From Candidatus Woesearchaeota archaeon (GTDB lineage Archaea; Nanobdellota; Nanobdellia; Woesearchaeales; JAHWHD01), in the NCBI GenBank assembly GCA_019323525.1, contig JAHWHD010000091.1:1-6126 (forward strand): a DNA stretch of 6,126 nucleotides, given 5' to 3'. Each line of letters begins with the position of its first letter. The stretch's first letter is position 1. Made by a program: the position numbers and the translations under genes. Below are positions 1 through 6,126 of this stretch, in pieces. The notes below the pieces were generated by a model. That model saw only the letters and a program-made list of their open reading frames with translations. It searched no databases and was not told the origin of the DNA.

Positions 1-3000
1 GTAAAAAAAAAAGAGTCTGCCAACTCTATGCGAGAAAGACAGCCTGTGGAATCAGGTTCGGAGAATGGTATTTTGGAATTTTCAAGCGATCCAAGTCTAA
101 AGCCTAAAGAGGAAACTCCGTGGGCTGAAAAGGTTCTCGCTTCAAAAAAAATCGCTCAAGGTGAACGCGAAGGTATTGACAAATACGTTGGTGATTGGGT
201 ATGGTTTGACCCGAAAAATCCATTAACGGAAGAAGATCAAACTGGACTTAGAAATAAGGGTTTTATGGCAATCGAGGATCCAAACAATCCTGATGCTATT
301 GCGTACTTTAAAGCTGATGAAGCGTTTACGCAGAATCGATTAGACAATGCTAAAAAATACAACGACAATAGCGTACTCCTGCCGAACGAAATGCCTGAGA
401 CATGGCAGATAGATCAATCAATGGTTGATCGTGCCGCAGGCGTTCCAAGTCGTTCTGACGAGCGAACTATCGTCTCTATGCAAAGTAAAGACGAAAAGCA
501 AGCAATAGAAGATCAAAAGGTTAAGAAAAAGAATAATACCGACCTAGCTTACTACCTAATTAAAACAATGGGTATAAAGGATACTACGGTTGAAGAACTT
601 GCCAAAGACGAAGCAAGACTGGCTGAATTATCACTAGAAGATCAACGTTTGAATCCGAATCGAAAACCCGAGTCGGCATCAATGCTTAGCGCTGAGGGTA
701 TTATTGAGGGAGTTTCTGATTTTTTTCTAGGTGAAGAAGGGGCTAATTCAACCCAATTAAAGTGGAATGAAGTAATTGACTATCGAAATAATCTAGCTGG
801 AACAAAAAGAGCTGCATTGGCAGAAGATATTCGATTAGCTGATGAGAAGGAAGAATTGATTAAATCAGGTCTAAATCCTGACCTAGCTAACGCAAATAGA
901 AATGCTCAACTTGATAATGTAGGCAAGCTATTCCTAAGAGATGATGAGCGTGAAGTGCAAGAAATAAAGAATGAGATTTACGAATTAAACTCTTTAGAGG
1001 AATTGACCGATAAGCAAAAAGAGCGCTTAAAAATACTAAACGAATCACTAGCGTATAGACAGGAAAACAAGGAGGTCGGAACTAAAAATCTCTTCGATCC
1101 ACGCACAGGAAAATTCATATCAAACACCAAGGACGAGCAAGTGCTTGAATTCAACAAAATATTGGACAAGGAGTTTTTCACATACGAGAAATCTGACGTT
1201 GGCGATCTGACTAAGCGTCGTGATGATATTTACTATCAGCTTCAAGCTGAAGTTATGAGTATATTACTCAATGAACAACCTAAAGGACGTGCAAACCTAA
1301 ACATTCAAAGAGACGATAAGGGCAACATTATTCCTATGACTAGGGATGAAATAATAGCTTACGCTAAAACTCATTCCACTTCTGCATGGGAAGGGTATGG
1401 TGCTCTGCTTACTGGAACTAAACGTAAAAATTCAGGAGATTTTTCAGACTGGATTAACATCTTGAATGCTCCATATTTGTATACTGATGCTCAAAAAGAA
1501 GAAGCGAATAATCTATATGCAAGATTCATTGGCATAAACCGTGCACTCCAATTAAATGAAGATCCTGGATCACTCAAAGAAGGTGGTTTTTATGAAGGAT
1601 TGAGAGAAGGTATTGGAAATCAATTAGGAGGAAATATTAATGAGCAATATAACAAGGCCGAAGCAGTTATTAACGAGCTTGAAAGTATGGGGTACAACCT
1701 CACTGAAGAGCAAAAAAAAGAAAAAACTCAAAGCTTTGCTAATTCATTAGGCGAAGCGACTGGAACTTCATTTGTTATAGGTGCTCAAATTGCTGCTGAA
1801 CTAGCAATATTAAAAGGCGCAGGAGGTGTAGCTGGCGTAGAAAAAGGAATCTCAGCAATATCAAAAATACTAGGTGGAGGGAGTAAGGCAATGACGTTTG
1901 CTTATGAAGCAGCATTGCAAGGCGCCGCATTTGAAATGGCAGGAGAATCAATGGCAGGTGGTATAGGCGAACATACTACGGAGATGGCCACGAAAAGCAT
2001 GCTTGAAAAATTGGGGTCTAAAAATCCATATCTAAATGTATTCATCTCGACTCTAGGTGCAGGTCTTGGAGAGTCTGCATCTGAGTATGGTGGAGACTTT
2101 TTAGACAATATAGCTGAGGGATATAATCTAAATGAAGCCGCTCTAAATACATTCGGTAAAACACCTGAAGAAGCATGGGAAAAATTTGCTCTAACATACA
2201 CTATGTCTGTTATGATGTCTGGACCATCCGTGGCGCTAAAATCATTTGCTGATGCCAACGCTCAGCGAATGCTGTCTGAATCGGGTTCTAACAGTCCAAT
2301 TGTTGAAGCAGCATTGGAATTAGCTAACTCAAGAATAGATGAGATACCTGCAGGTGGCGGAGGTGAAGACAAACAGGTCAGTAGAAACAAAGAGATAGCC
2401 ATGGTTGAAGATGCTCTAGCTATATCCGAAACAACTGGTGAACCTGCAATGGTGGGAAACGAAATCGTTACTCCTGAAACCATTAACGAGATTAATGAGA
2501 AGTACGACAATATGGAGCCTGAAACAGTTTCATCCGATCGTTTTAGAGAAGTCGAAAGAGAGAAGATGGATGCCGCCACTCAAATGAACGAGGTTTCTGC
2601 TCAAAGAAAAGAATTGATCGATACGAATGGAAGTTATGATTCCATGACTCCTGAGCAGAAAGCTGAATACGACAAATTAGGCGAAGAGCATAAGTCGCTC
2701 AACGAAAAGTTTAATGCTCTTTTTGATGAATCTCTTTCACTAATGGAAACCACGGAAGAGGTTACAACAAGTAAAGAGGTGACAGCGGAAACAATCGTTG
2801 AACCTGAAGGAGCAGTTGCCGAAACAACGATAGAACCAGCGCCTACAACTAAACCTACCGCTGAATTGACAAACACTGTTGATGAAGATAAAAAAGCTGA
2901 TATAGAAGAAAAGTCTAAAACGGAAATAACCCCAGAAAACTCCTCCAACTACGCTAACATGACTGAGGATGCGGATGGTAACTTTGTGTTCTTCCACACA

Positions 3001-3129
3001 GGAAATAAAGGGTATGAAACTATTGAGCCAAGATCAGGAGGATCAGCGACCTCAAGAGGAGAGGCCGCAGCTATTGGAAAAGTTGGAGGTGTAGCAATGT
3101 ACCACACAAACAAAGAATCATCTGAATAG
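1..3129 (+). CDS. N-terminal part of a giant multi-domain phage-type polyvalent protein, ending at an in-frame TAG
   Basis: The frame is open from base 1, so the true start may lie upstream. The first in-window ATG (28) has only a weak purine run before it (A-tract at 3-12, then GAG), and the preceding codons read VKKKESANS, like the Lys/Ser-rich linkers inside such proteins. I therefore treat the gene as 5'-partial. In order: a charged helical region of unknown family (residues about 1-570 from ATG 28); Gly/Ala-rich hydrophobic segments (about 572-742); a coiled-coil-like stretch (about 838-910); a Thr/Glu/Pro linker (about 907-980); and the first part of an ART-like domain (from about 986). 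No signal peptide is visible. The TAG at 3127 cuts the ART-like domain, and the same frame stays open for 999 more codons, so this is probably the front of a longer protein. A tape-measure or internal virion protein is an alternative for the N-terminal part. Coding status is nearly certain; function is inferred from domains only. Confidence 0.85.
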   Translation, partial: VKKKESANSMRERQPVESGSENGILEFSSDPSLKPKEETPWAEKVLASKKIAQGEREGIDKYVGDWVWFDPKNPLTEEDQTGLRNKGFMAIEDPNNPDAIAYFKADEAFTQNRLDNAKKYNDNSVLLPNEMPETWQIDQSMVDRAAGVPSRSDERTIVSMQSKDEKQAIEDQKVKKKNNTDLAYYLIKTMGIKDTTVEELAKDEARLAELSLEDQRLNPNRKPESASMLSAEGIIEGVSDFFLGEEGANSTQLKWNEVIDYRNNLAGTKRAALAEDIRLADEKEELIKSGLNPDLANANRNAQLDNVGKLFLRDDEREVQEIKNEIYELNSLEELTDKQKERLKILNESLAYRQENKEVGTKNLFDPRTGKFISNTKDEQVLEFNKILDKEFFTYEKSDVGDLTKRRDDIYYQLQAEVMSILLNEQPKGRANLNIQRDDKGNIIPMTRDEIIAYAKTHSTSAWEGYGALLTGTKRKNSGDFSDWINILNAPYLYTDAQKEEANNLYARFIGINRALQLNEDPGSLKEGGFYEGLREGIGNQLGGNINEQYNKAEAVINELESMGYNLTEEQKKEKTQSFANSLGEATGTSFVIGAQIAAELAILKGAGGVAGVEKGISAISKILGGGSKAMTFAYEAALQGAAFEMAGESMAGGIGEHTTEMATKSMLEKLGSKNPYLNVFISTLGAGLGESASEYGGDFLDNIAEGYNLNEAALNTFGKTPEEAWEKFALTYTMSVMMSGPSVALKSFADANAQRMLSESGSNSPIVEAALELANSRIDEIPAGGGGEDKQVSRNKEIAMVEDALAISETTGEPAMVGNEIVTPETINEINEKYDNMEPETVSSDRFREVEREKMDAATQMNEVSAQRKELIDTNGSYDSMTPEQKAEYDKLGEEHKSLNEKFNALFDESLSLMETTEEVTTSKEVTAETIVEPEGAVAETTIEPAPTTKPTAELTNTVDEDKKADIEEKSKTEITPENSSNYANMTEDADGNFVFFHTGNKGYETIEPRSGGSATSRGEAAAIGKVGGVAMYHTNKESSE
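1741..2260 (+). other. Gly/Ala-rich hydrophobic segments, possible membrane-inserting region
   Basis: Several segments rich in Gly, Ala, Ile, Leu and Met occur in close succession: about 1765-1842 (TSFVIGAQIAAELAIL followed by KGAGGVAG), 1903-1971 (ALQGAAFEMAGESMAGG), 2035-2112 (NVFISTLGAGLGESASEYGG) and 2188-2252 (TYTMSVMMSGPSVAL). Small residues recur at spacings like those of glycine-zipper helices. Large phage proteins ejected with DNA often carry such segments, so membrane insertion or channel formation is a reasonable inference. The intervening acidic residues make classical stable transmembrane helices unlikely, and a helical bundle in solution is equally possible. Confidence 0.4.
2540..2757 (+). 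other. Predicted helical / coiled-coil stretch
   Basis: The translated stretch is dense in Glu, Lys, Gln, Leu and Met (for example REVEREKMDAATQMNEVSAQ, then EEHKSLNEKFNALFDE) with roughly heptad-spaced hydrophobic residues. The two helices are separated by a short turn around NGSYDSM. It sits between the hydrophobic region and a disordered linker, so it probably serves as a spacer or oligomerisation segment. This is a reading of composition only; no family is recognised. Confidence 0.45.
2746..2982 (+). other. Thr/Glu/Pro-rich disordered linker with a short internal repeat
   Basis: Composition changes sharply to Thr, Glu, Val, Pro and Lys with almost no aromatic residues. AET(I/T)(V/I)EP occurs twice, at 2785-2805 and 2818-2838. 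Such low-complexity stretches commonly separate globular modules in polyvalent proteins. The linker ends just before the ART-like domain, so it marks the border between the N-terminal delivery-type region and the C-terminal candidate effector modules. Confidence 0.6.
3127..3129 (+). other. In-frame amber codon interrupting the ART-like domain
   Basis: TAG is the only stop in frame +1 across 2,042 codons (residue position 1034 from ATG 28), in the context GAA TAG GCA. It lies 24 bases after the MYHT motif and before the KVYDF motif of what looks like one domain. A single base change from CAG (Gln), TGG, AAG, GAG, TTG, TCG or a Tyr codon would create it; CAG to TAG is a C-to-T transition. About 60 Gln in the window use CAA or CAG and none of the other codons is TAG, which gives little support for general TAG-to-Gln recoding. 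Real nonsense mutation, sequencing error, suppressor tRNA and programmed readthrough all remain possible. Confidence 0.8.
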
Positions 3130-6126
3130 GCATCTGGTTCAGGAGCTAAATACGCTGTGAAAATTCCTAAAGAAAAAGTGTACGACTTTAACAATGATCC
3201 ACTAAACCTATTAGAGGAAGCTAAGGAGCGGCATGAAAAAGAACACCCTGGGAAAGCGTTTGATGCAAATACACAGATGGCGTATGTCACTAAAATTGCT
3301 GGGGAAAAAGGCTTTGACATGGTTGTAGGAGAGTGGAACGGGCGCACTCGTGCACAGACTACAAAGGCATTCGCCCCTAATGATGTAGAAGTTTTGAATG
3401 GAAACACTGTTTCTCAAAAATTCAAAGAGGAATATTCTAGCAATAAAGAGAAAGGATATGAATCTGTAATACCTATAACTCAGGCTGAAGCACTCGATAA
3501 TTTCTACAAGAAAGTAAACCGAGAAAGGAGTAAAGAAGGTCGATATGACAACATTTATTTCTTAGCTGAAGAAGCCTATTTAAAAAATCAAGATGAAATC
3601 ACAAAAGAGATACAAGACTCAGATCTTTCTCAAGAGATTAAGGATGAATACGCAACCATCCTGAGTAATAAGTATGACAAAAGAAGTTCGAAGAAAAAGG
3701 AAACTAAACCTGAAATGACTGAAGGGGCTAATAAATTATTGGATGCGTTAAAACCTAAAGTTGACAAACCAAATGTTAGAAAGCAAGTTGAAAATGCTGA
3801 GAAGGCTATTGCAAAAATTTCTCCTAAAACTAAAATTATTGTTCATGAAACATCTGAAGATTATGTAAGTTCTAAGAGTGGTAGAAAACAGAACGAAGGC
3901 GGTGAGTATGATATAGATAACAATACTATCCATATAAACCTTGAGGCTGCTAATGAAAGGACGGTAGCTCACGAAGTGTTCCACGCAATACTTTTAAATA
4001 AAGGTATGAGCAATAAGCAAGCTCAATCTATAACATCAAGAATGTTAGACGCTGTAAAAAAATCAGCTTCACCAGAACTAACAAAAAGGTTAGATGATTT
4101 TAGTTCTAAATATGATGAGCCATTGCAAAGTGAAGAATCAATTGCTGAACTATTTGGTATACTAGCTTCAGAGTACGAAACACTTCCTAGACCAACACAA
4201 AGCTTGGTTAAGAGATGGTTAGATAAGTTAGCAAAACTATTTGGACTTAAACCGTTTACAGACAACGAAATCATTGATATGCTAAACGTGGTATCTGCAA
4301 AGGTTGAGTCGGGACAGGAAATTACAAAGCAGGATGTAAAGATATTAGATGGTAGTGTTAGTGGAGTTATAAATGGACAAGTAAGAAAGCAAGACTCTGC
4401 ATTAGTAGGCTTTACTTTAAAAAGGTTTCCTACAAATCCAAATATAAAGTTATCAGAGAATACTCCTTTAAGTGATTTCAATGGAAAAAAATCCAACCTC
4501 CTTGAATCGGATAGAATGACAGGAGCTTTTATAGCTGATGCTAATAATAATCCTGTGTTTAAATTCTTTGGTGGGATATACTTCCCACAGATAACAGGCA
4601 AGTGGTGGGCGTCTAGAACTCTTTCTAAGGCTAATAGCATAGCTGAAAACATGAACGCTAATAGAGACAAGGATGGTTATATTTATGCAACACCAATCAT
4701 AATGAAGCCGAACTCTCATATGAGTAATCAAGATATGTTTGAGACTGTGTGGGAGTTTATGAAGTTTGATTTAAGGTCAAGGTCTAGTAAGGTAACTAAG
4801 AAGTTATTTAGTGAATACATAACAAAAGCACTCACGCTAAAATCAGTAAACTTAACTGAATCGGACTTAGGCATAAAAAAGTCTGACAGCATAGAAGTAA
4901 TGATTAGTAAGCTAGATGATATTTTAATAGGTAAAGAAATAGATAATCCTAATTATGATTCTACTAAACCTGAATCAGTAGATAACGCTAAAAAAATAAC
5001 CGAAGATACAACGCTTTCGTTTGAAAAAAGAAAGGCAATTATAAAGGGTATTTTAGGAGACCCTAAGATAACCGAAGACAGAAAGTTTCCAACGGCAGGC
5101 TCTATATCAGAAGTGGCATCTAAGTTTGAGGAAGAAAAAACTAAGCAGGCAACTAAACTTTGGGATGTAGTAATGCTGATGAGAACAAAAGGGACTTTGT
5201 CATCAAAGGTTACTCCTAAGTCGGATGAATTTTATCATAAGTCATATCCTGCAGAAATATCTTCAGATCAAGAAATAGAAGTTTTCTTTTTAGATGGAGC
5301 TTACAACATAGACACAACATATCCTGAACTAACTCAGTCATCAGGAAAAGTTTTCTCGTGGAAGGAGTACTCTGAAAAACATCCATCAGCAGAAATGGCA
5401 TTATCTCAGTATGGTAGAACTGCTAAGTTATCAAAAGCTAGTGGTGATATAGTAGCACCTCAGTCTCGTAAGCAAAAGCCTGAAGGTACACCATCTATAG
5501 CAGACGTCAGAGCGAAAGCTAAAGAATTAGGTGTGTCTGAGCAAGATGTTTATATTGCTCTTAGAAATATTGGATATTCAGATGCTGAGATATCTACTGA
5601 AGCTAAAGCAAGAATGGATAAAGCCATTAATGACGCTAAAGACAAGTATGAGTTGTCCGTAAAGAAGAGAGGCAACAAGCATAAGGACGGGGTAGAGTCA
5701 GCTCTAAATGACTTAAAGAAAAGCGATTGGTATTCAAACGCTGATGATACAGCAAGAGAAAATGCAGTTAGAGAAATCGAGTCTTTCTTCGGTGAGAAGA
5801 TTAAAAAAGCACCATCAGTAGCTAAGACTCTTGGTAACAAGAAAGATAAGGTTACAGTTGACGAGATGGCCGCACTAAAGTCTCAGATTAGATTGGAAGC
5901 AAGAGCAGCAAGAGACGCTAGAATTGACCAAAATAAGAAGAGAGAAAAATTAGCAACAAGTATCAATGAGATACTTATGAAGTATGATAAGAATGCTACG
6001 ATAAGAAATAAAAAGTTTAAGGCTATAAATAATAGAATAAATAAAACAAACTTAGATAATGAGGTTTCTGTAGAAAAGTTATTGAACTATATAGAGAACA
6101 CGTTTAGAGATGCTGAATATGGCTTA
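3130..6126 (+). CDS. C-terminal continuation of the same polyvalent protein: ART-like remainder, zincin peptidase, unknown domain; 3'-partial
   Basis: After the TAG the same frame is open for 999 codons with no further stop and leaves the window at Gly-Leu. It completes the ART-like domain (to about 3410), then encodes a linker, a zincin with HEVFH (3970-3984), a domain of unknown function (4393-5463) and a charged helical tail. If it were a separate gene, the possible starts are GTG at 3157 (AGGAG at 3141-3145, spacer 11 nt), ATG at 3277 (no clear ribosome site) or ATG at 3319 (AAAGG at 3307-3311, spacer 7 nt). All of them would begin inside the ART-like domain, which makes a naturally separate gene less likely than an interrupted one. 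Arginine codons after about 3550 are nearly all AGA/AGG, unlike the front half. The likely role is a polyvalent effector acting on host or phage proteins after delivery. The peptidase part is well supported; the rest is uncertain. Confidence 0.85.
3141..3145 (+). promoter_or_regulatory. Possible Shine-Dalgarno AGGAG for reinitiation at GTG 3157
   Basis: AGGAG begins 12 bases after the TAG and ends 11 bases before an in-frame GTG at 3157. The spacing is longer than optimal, and the motif also simply encodes Gly-Ala in the continuous frame. It would allow reinitiation after the amber codon, but the product would lack the front of the ART-like domain. The match could easily be chance. Confidence 0.15.
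3775..3786 (+). repeat. VRKQ boundary motif, copy 1
   Basis: The codons GTT AGA AAG CAA lie at the start of the zincin segment. With the following G, 12 of 13 bases match copy 2 at 4381. Possible interdomain linker or peptidase recognition site (inference). Confidence 0.35.
3787..4380 (+). other. Zincin metallopeptidase domain (polyvalent-protein type)
   Basis: AHEVFHAIL (3967-3993) carries the zinc-binding HExxH signature, with His at 3970, catalytic Glu at 3973 and His at 3982 (residues 1315, 1316 and 1319). About 50 residues later SEESIAELFGILAS offers the third ligand: Glu at 4132/4135 or 4147, as in gluzincin-like peptidases. Upstream KTKIIVHET and the strand NTIHINLEAA fit the edge strand that precedes the HExxH helix. 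Downstream, LVKRWLDKLAKLFGL is an amphipathic helix common after this domain in phage proteins. The family hydrolyses peptide bonds; in a giant phage protein it could process the polyprotein itself or cut host proteins. Both flanks carry a VRKQ tetrapeptide. All expected catalytic residues are present, so it may be active. Confidence 0.75.
4381..4392 (+). repeat. VRKQ boundary motif, copy 2
   Basis: The codons GTA AGA AAG CAA sit between the zincin segment and the domain of unknown function, just after the polar turn SGVINGQ. It is the same tetrapeptide as at 3775. Confidence 0.35.
4393..5463 (+). other. Conserved-looking domain of unknown function (DRMTGAF / GGIYFP / WWAS)
   Basis: This is about 357 residues between the VRKQ and SRKQ tetrapeptides. 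Landmarks: LVGFTLKRFPTNPNIK, DRMTGAF (4510), FKFFGGIYFP (4558-4587), GKWWASRT (4597-4620), a helix with AENMNANRDKDGYIYATP, SHMSNQDMFETVWEFMKFD, then KFPTAGSISEVASKFEE, WDVVMLMRTKG, DEFYHKSYP, IEVFFLDGAYNIDTTYPEL and QYGRTAKLSKASG. The pattern Gly-Gly-x-x-Phe-Pro, Gly, Trp-Ala, then Asn and Met-Ser resembles a segment I recall from large polyvalent proteins of Bacteroidetes phages and conjugative elements, but I cannot attach a family name or activity. No known catalytic motif is obvious. It is globular (mixed helix and strand, many aromatics), unlike the flanking linkers. Confidence 0.5.
5464..5475 (+). repeat. SRKQ boundary motif, copy 3
   Basis: The codons TCT CGT AAG CAA mark the end of the domain of unknown function and the start of a Pro-containing linker (KPEGTP). 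Its CGT is the only CGN arginine codon after base 3550. Confidence 0.35.
5464..6126 (+). other. Charged helical C-terminal region, continues past the window
   Basis: It starts with SRKQKPEGTP, then a short helical hairpin at 5494-5592 (AKELGVSEQDVYIALRNIG, then YSDAEI) of the small UBA-like 'G-V/F-S-x-x-x-V-x-x-x-L' style seen repeatedly in polyvalent proteins. The rest is rich in Lys, Arg, Glu, Asp and Ala (for example RLEARAARDARIDQNKKREK), predicted long helices that may form a coiled coil or a nucleic-acid-binding surface. No family is recognised. The frame is open at the last base, so more domains probably follow. Confidence 0.5.

Larger units (their letters stand above)
2983..3411 (+). 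other. ART-like (ADP-ribosyltransferase, polyvalent-protein type) domain, interrupted by TAG
   Basis: The domain begins with FVFFHTG (His at 2995, residue 990) and is followed by a Gly/Ser/Arg-rich loop, GGVAMYHT (Tyr at 3100, residue 1025), AKYAVKIP, KVYDFNNDP, an acidic-basic helix, GFDMVVGEW (3310-3336) and RTRAQTTKAF. A His near the first strand, a Tyr near the second motif and an acidic residue near a later strand match the H-Y-E layout of one class of ARTs, including those described in phage polyvalent proteins. ARTs transfer ADP-ribose from NAD to target proteins or nucleic acids. The acidic catalytic residue cannot be fixed by eye; E3331 (base position) is one candidate. An unrelated nuclease-like or structural domain is possible. 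The TAG at 3127 splits it between motifs two and three. Confidence 0.4.

Noticed and set aside
1902..2997. Several minus-strand open frames of 85-118 codons
   Set aside because: They are antisense to the hydrophobic, coiled-coil and Thr/Glu/Pro regions; the Ser/Val-rich products mirror the skewed composition of the sense strand.
3100..3160. Frameshift as cause of the interruption
   Set aside because: The frame before and after the TAG is the same and both sides encode matching domain motifs, so no indel is needed.
3130..3330. A genuine second gene starting at GTG 3157 or ATG 3277/3319
   Set aside because: Each start would fall inside a domain whose motifs continue smoothly across the TAG. 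Kept only as an alternative explanation.
2949..3417. Minus-strand open frames of 152 and 68 codons across the TAG region
   Set aside because: They are antisense to the ART-like domain, overlap each other and have no plausible start context.
3880..3891. Fourth RKQ as another domain border
   Set aside because: It lies within the zincin segment shortly before its strand and HExxH helix, in a Ser/Gly-rich loop; probably coincidental.
4023..4670. 215-codon open frame on the minus strand
   Set aside because: It lies wholly opposite the zincin and unknown domain, whose plus-strand translation has clear motifs (SEESIAELF, GGIYFP). The minus product has no recognisable motif.
5216..5401. 61-codon plus-strand frame in another phase
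   Set aside because: It lies inside the continuous frame +1, with no ribosome site or motif and low-quality composition.
1..6126. Genome-wide TAG-to-glutamine code (crAss-like phage)
   Set aside because: There is only one TAG against roughly 60 CAA/CAG codons in frame, and no suppressor tRNA in the window. It cannot be excluded but is not supported.

Overview
The window is coding from end to end and holds one reading frame. Frame +1 is open from base 1 to base 6126 (2,042 codons) except for a single in-frame TAG at 3127-3129. I see no intergenic gap, RNA gene, promoter, terminator, IS element or CRISPR array. Both ends of the gene lie outside the window. The best overall reading is part of a very large phage (or conjugative-element) 'polyvalent protein', the type of multi-domain protein thought to be packaged with or delivered alongside incoming DNA. 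The AT-rich sequence, the protein style and my recollection of similar proteins suggest a phage of Bacteroidetes/Flavobacteriia. That host guess is weak: no marker gene is present.

Layout, with residues counted from the ATG at 28. (1) Bases 1-1740: a long charged, mostly helical region with no family I recognise. (2) 1741-2260: glycine/alanine-rich hydrophobic segments that could enter membranes. (3) 2540-2980: a coiled-coil-like stretch, then a Thr/Glu/Pro-rich linker. (4) 2983-3410: a compact domain resembling the ADP-ribosyltransferase (ART) domains of polyvalent proteins, with the TAG inside it. (5) 3787-4380: a zincin metallopeptidase domain with HEVFH and a downstream Glu. (6) 4393-5463: a conserved-looking domain with no known function, with DRMTGAF, GGIYFP and WWAS motifs. 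(7) 5464-6126: a Lys/Arg/Glu-rich helical region running off the window.

Three things stand out. The TAG falls between the putative motif II and motif III of the ART-like domain, so domain continuity argues for one interrupted gene (nonsense mutation, sequencing error, suppression or readthrough) rather than two natural genes. Arginine codon use changes abruptly near base 3550, from mixed CGN/AGR to almost only AGR, which suggests the gene was assembled from modules of different origin. Finally, VRKQ/VRKQ/SRKQ tetrapeptides sit at the borders of the zincin and the following domain and may be linkers or processing sites.

If the protein is delivered with phage DNA, the hydrophobic part could help passage or anchoring while the ART-like and peptidase domains act on host proteins. 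That scheme is inference from domain content.
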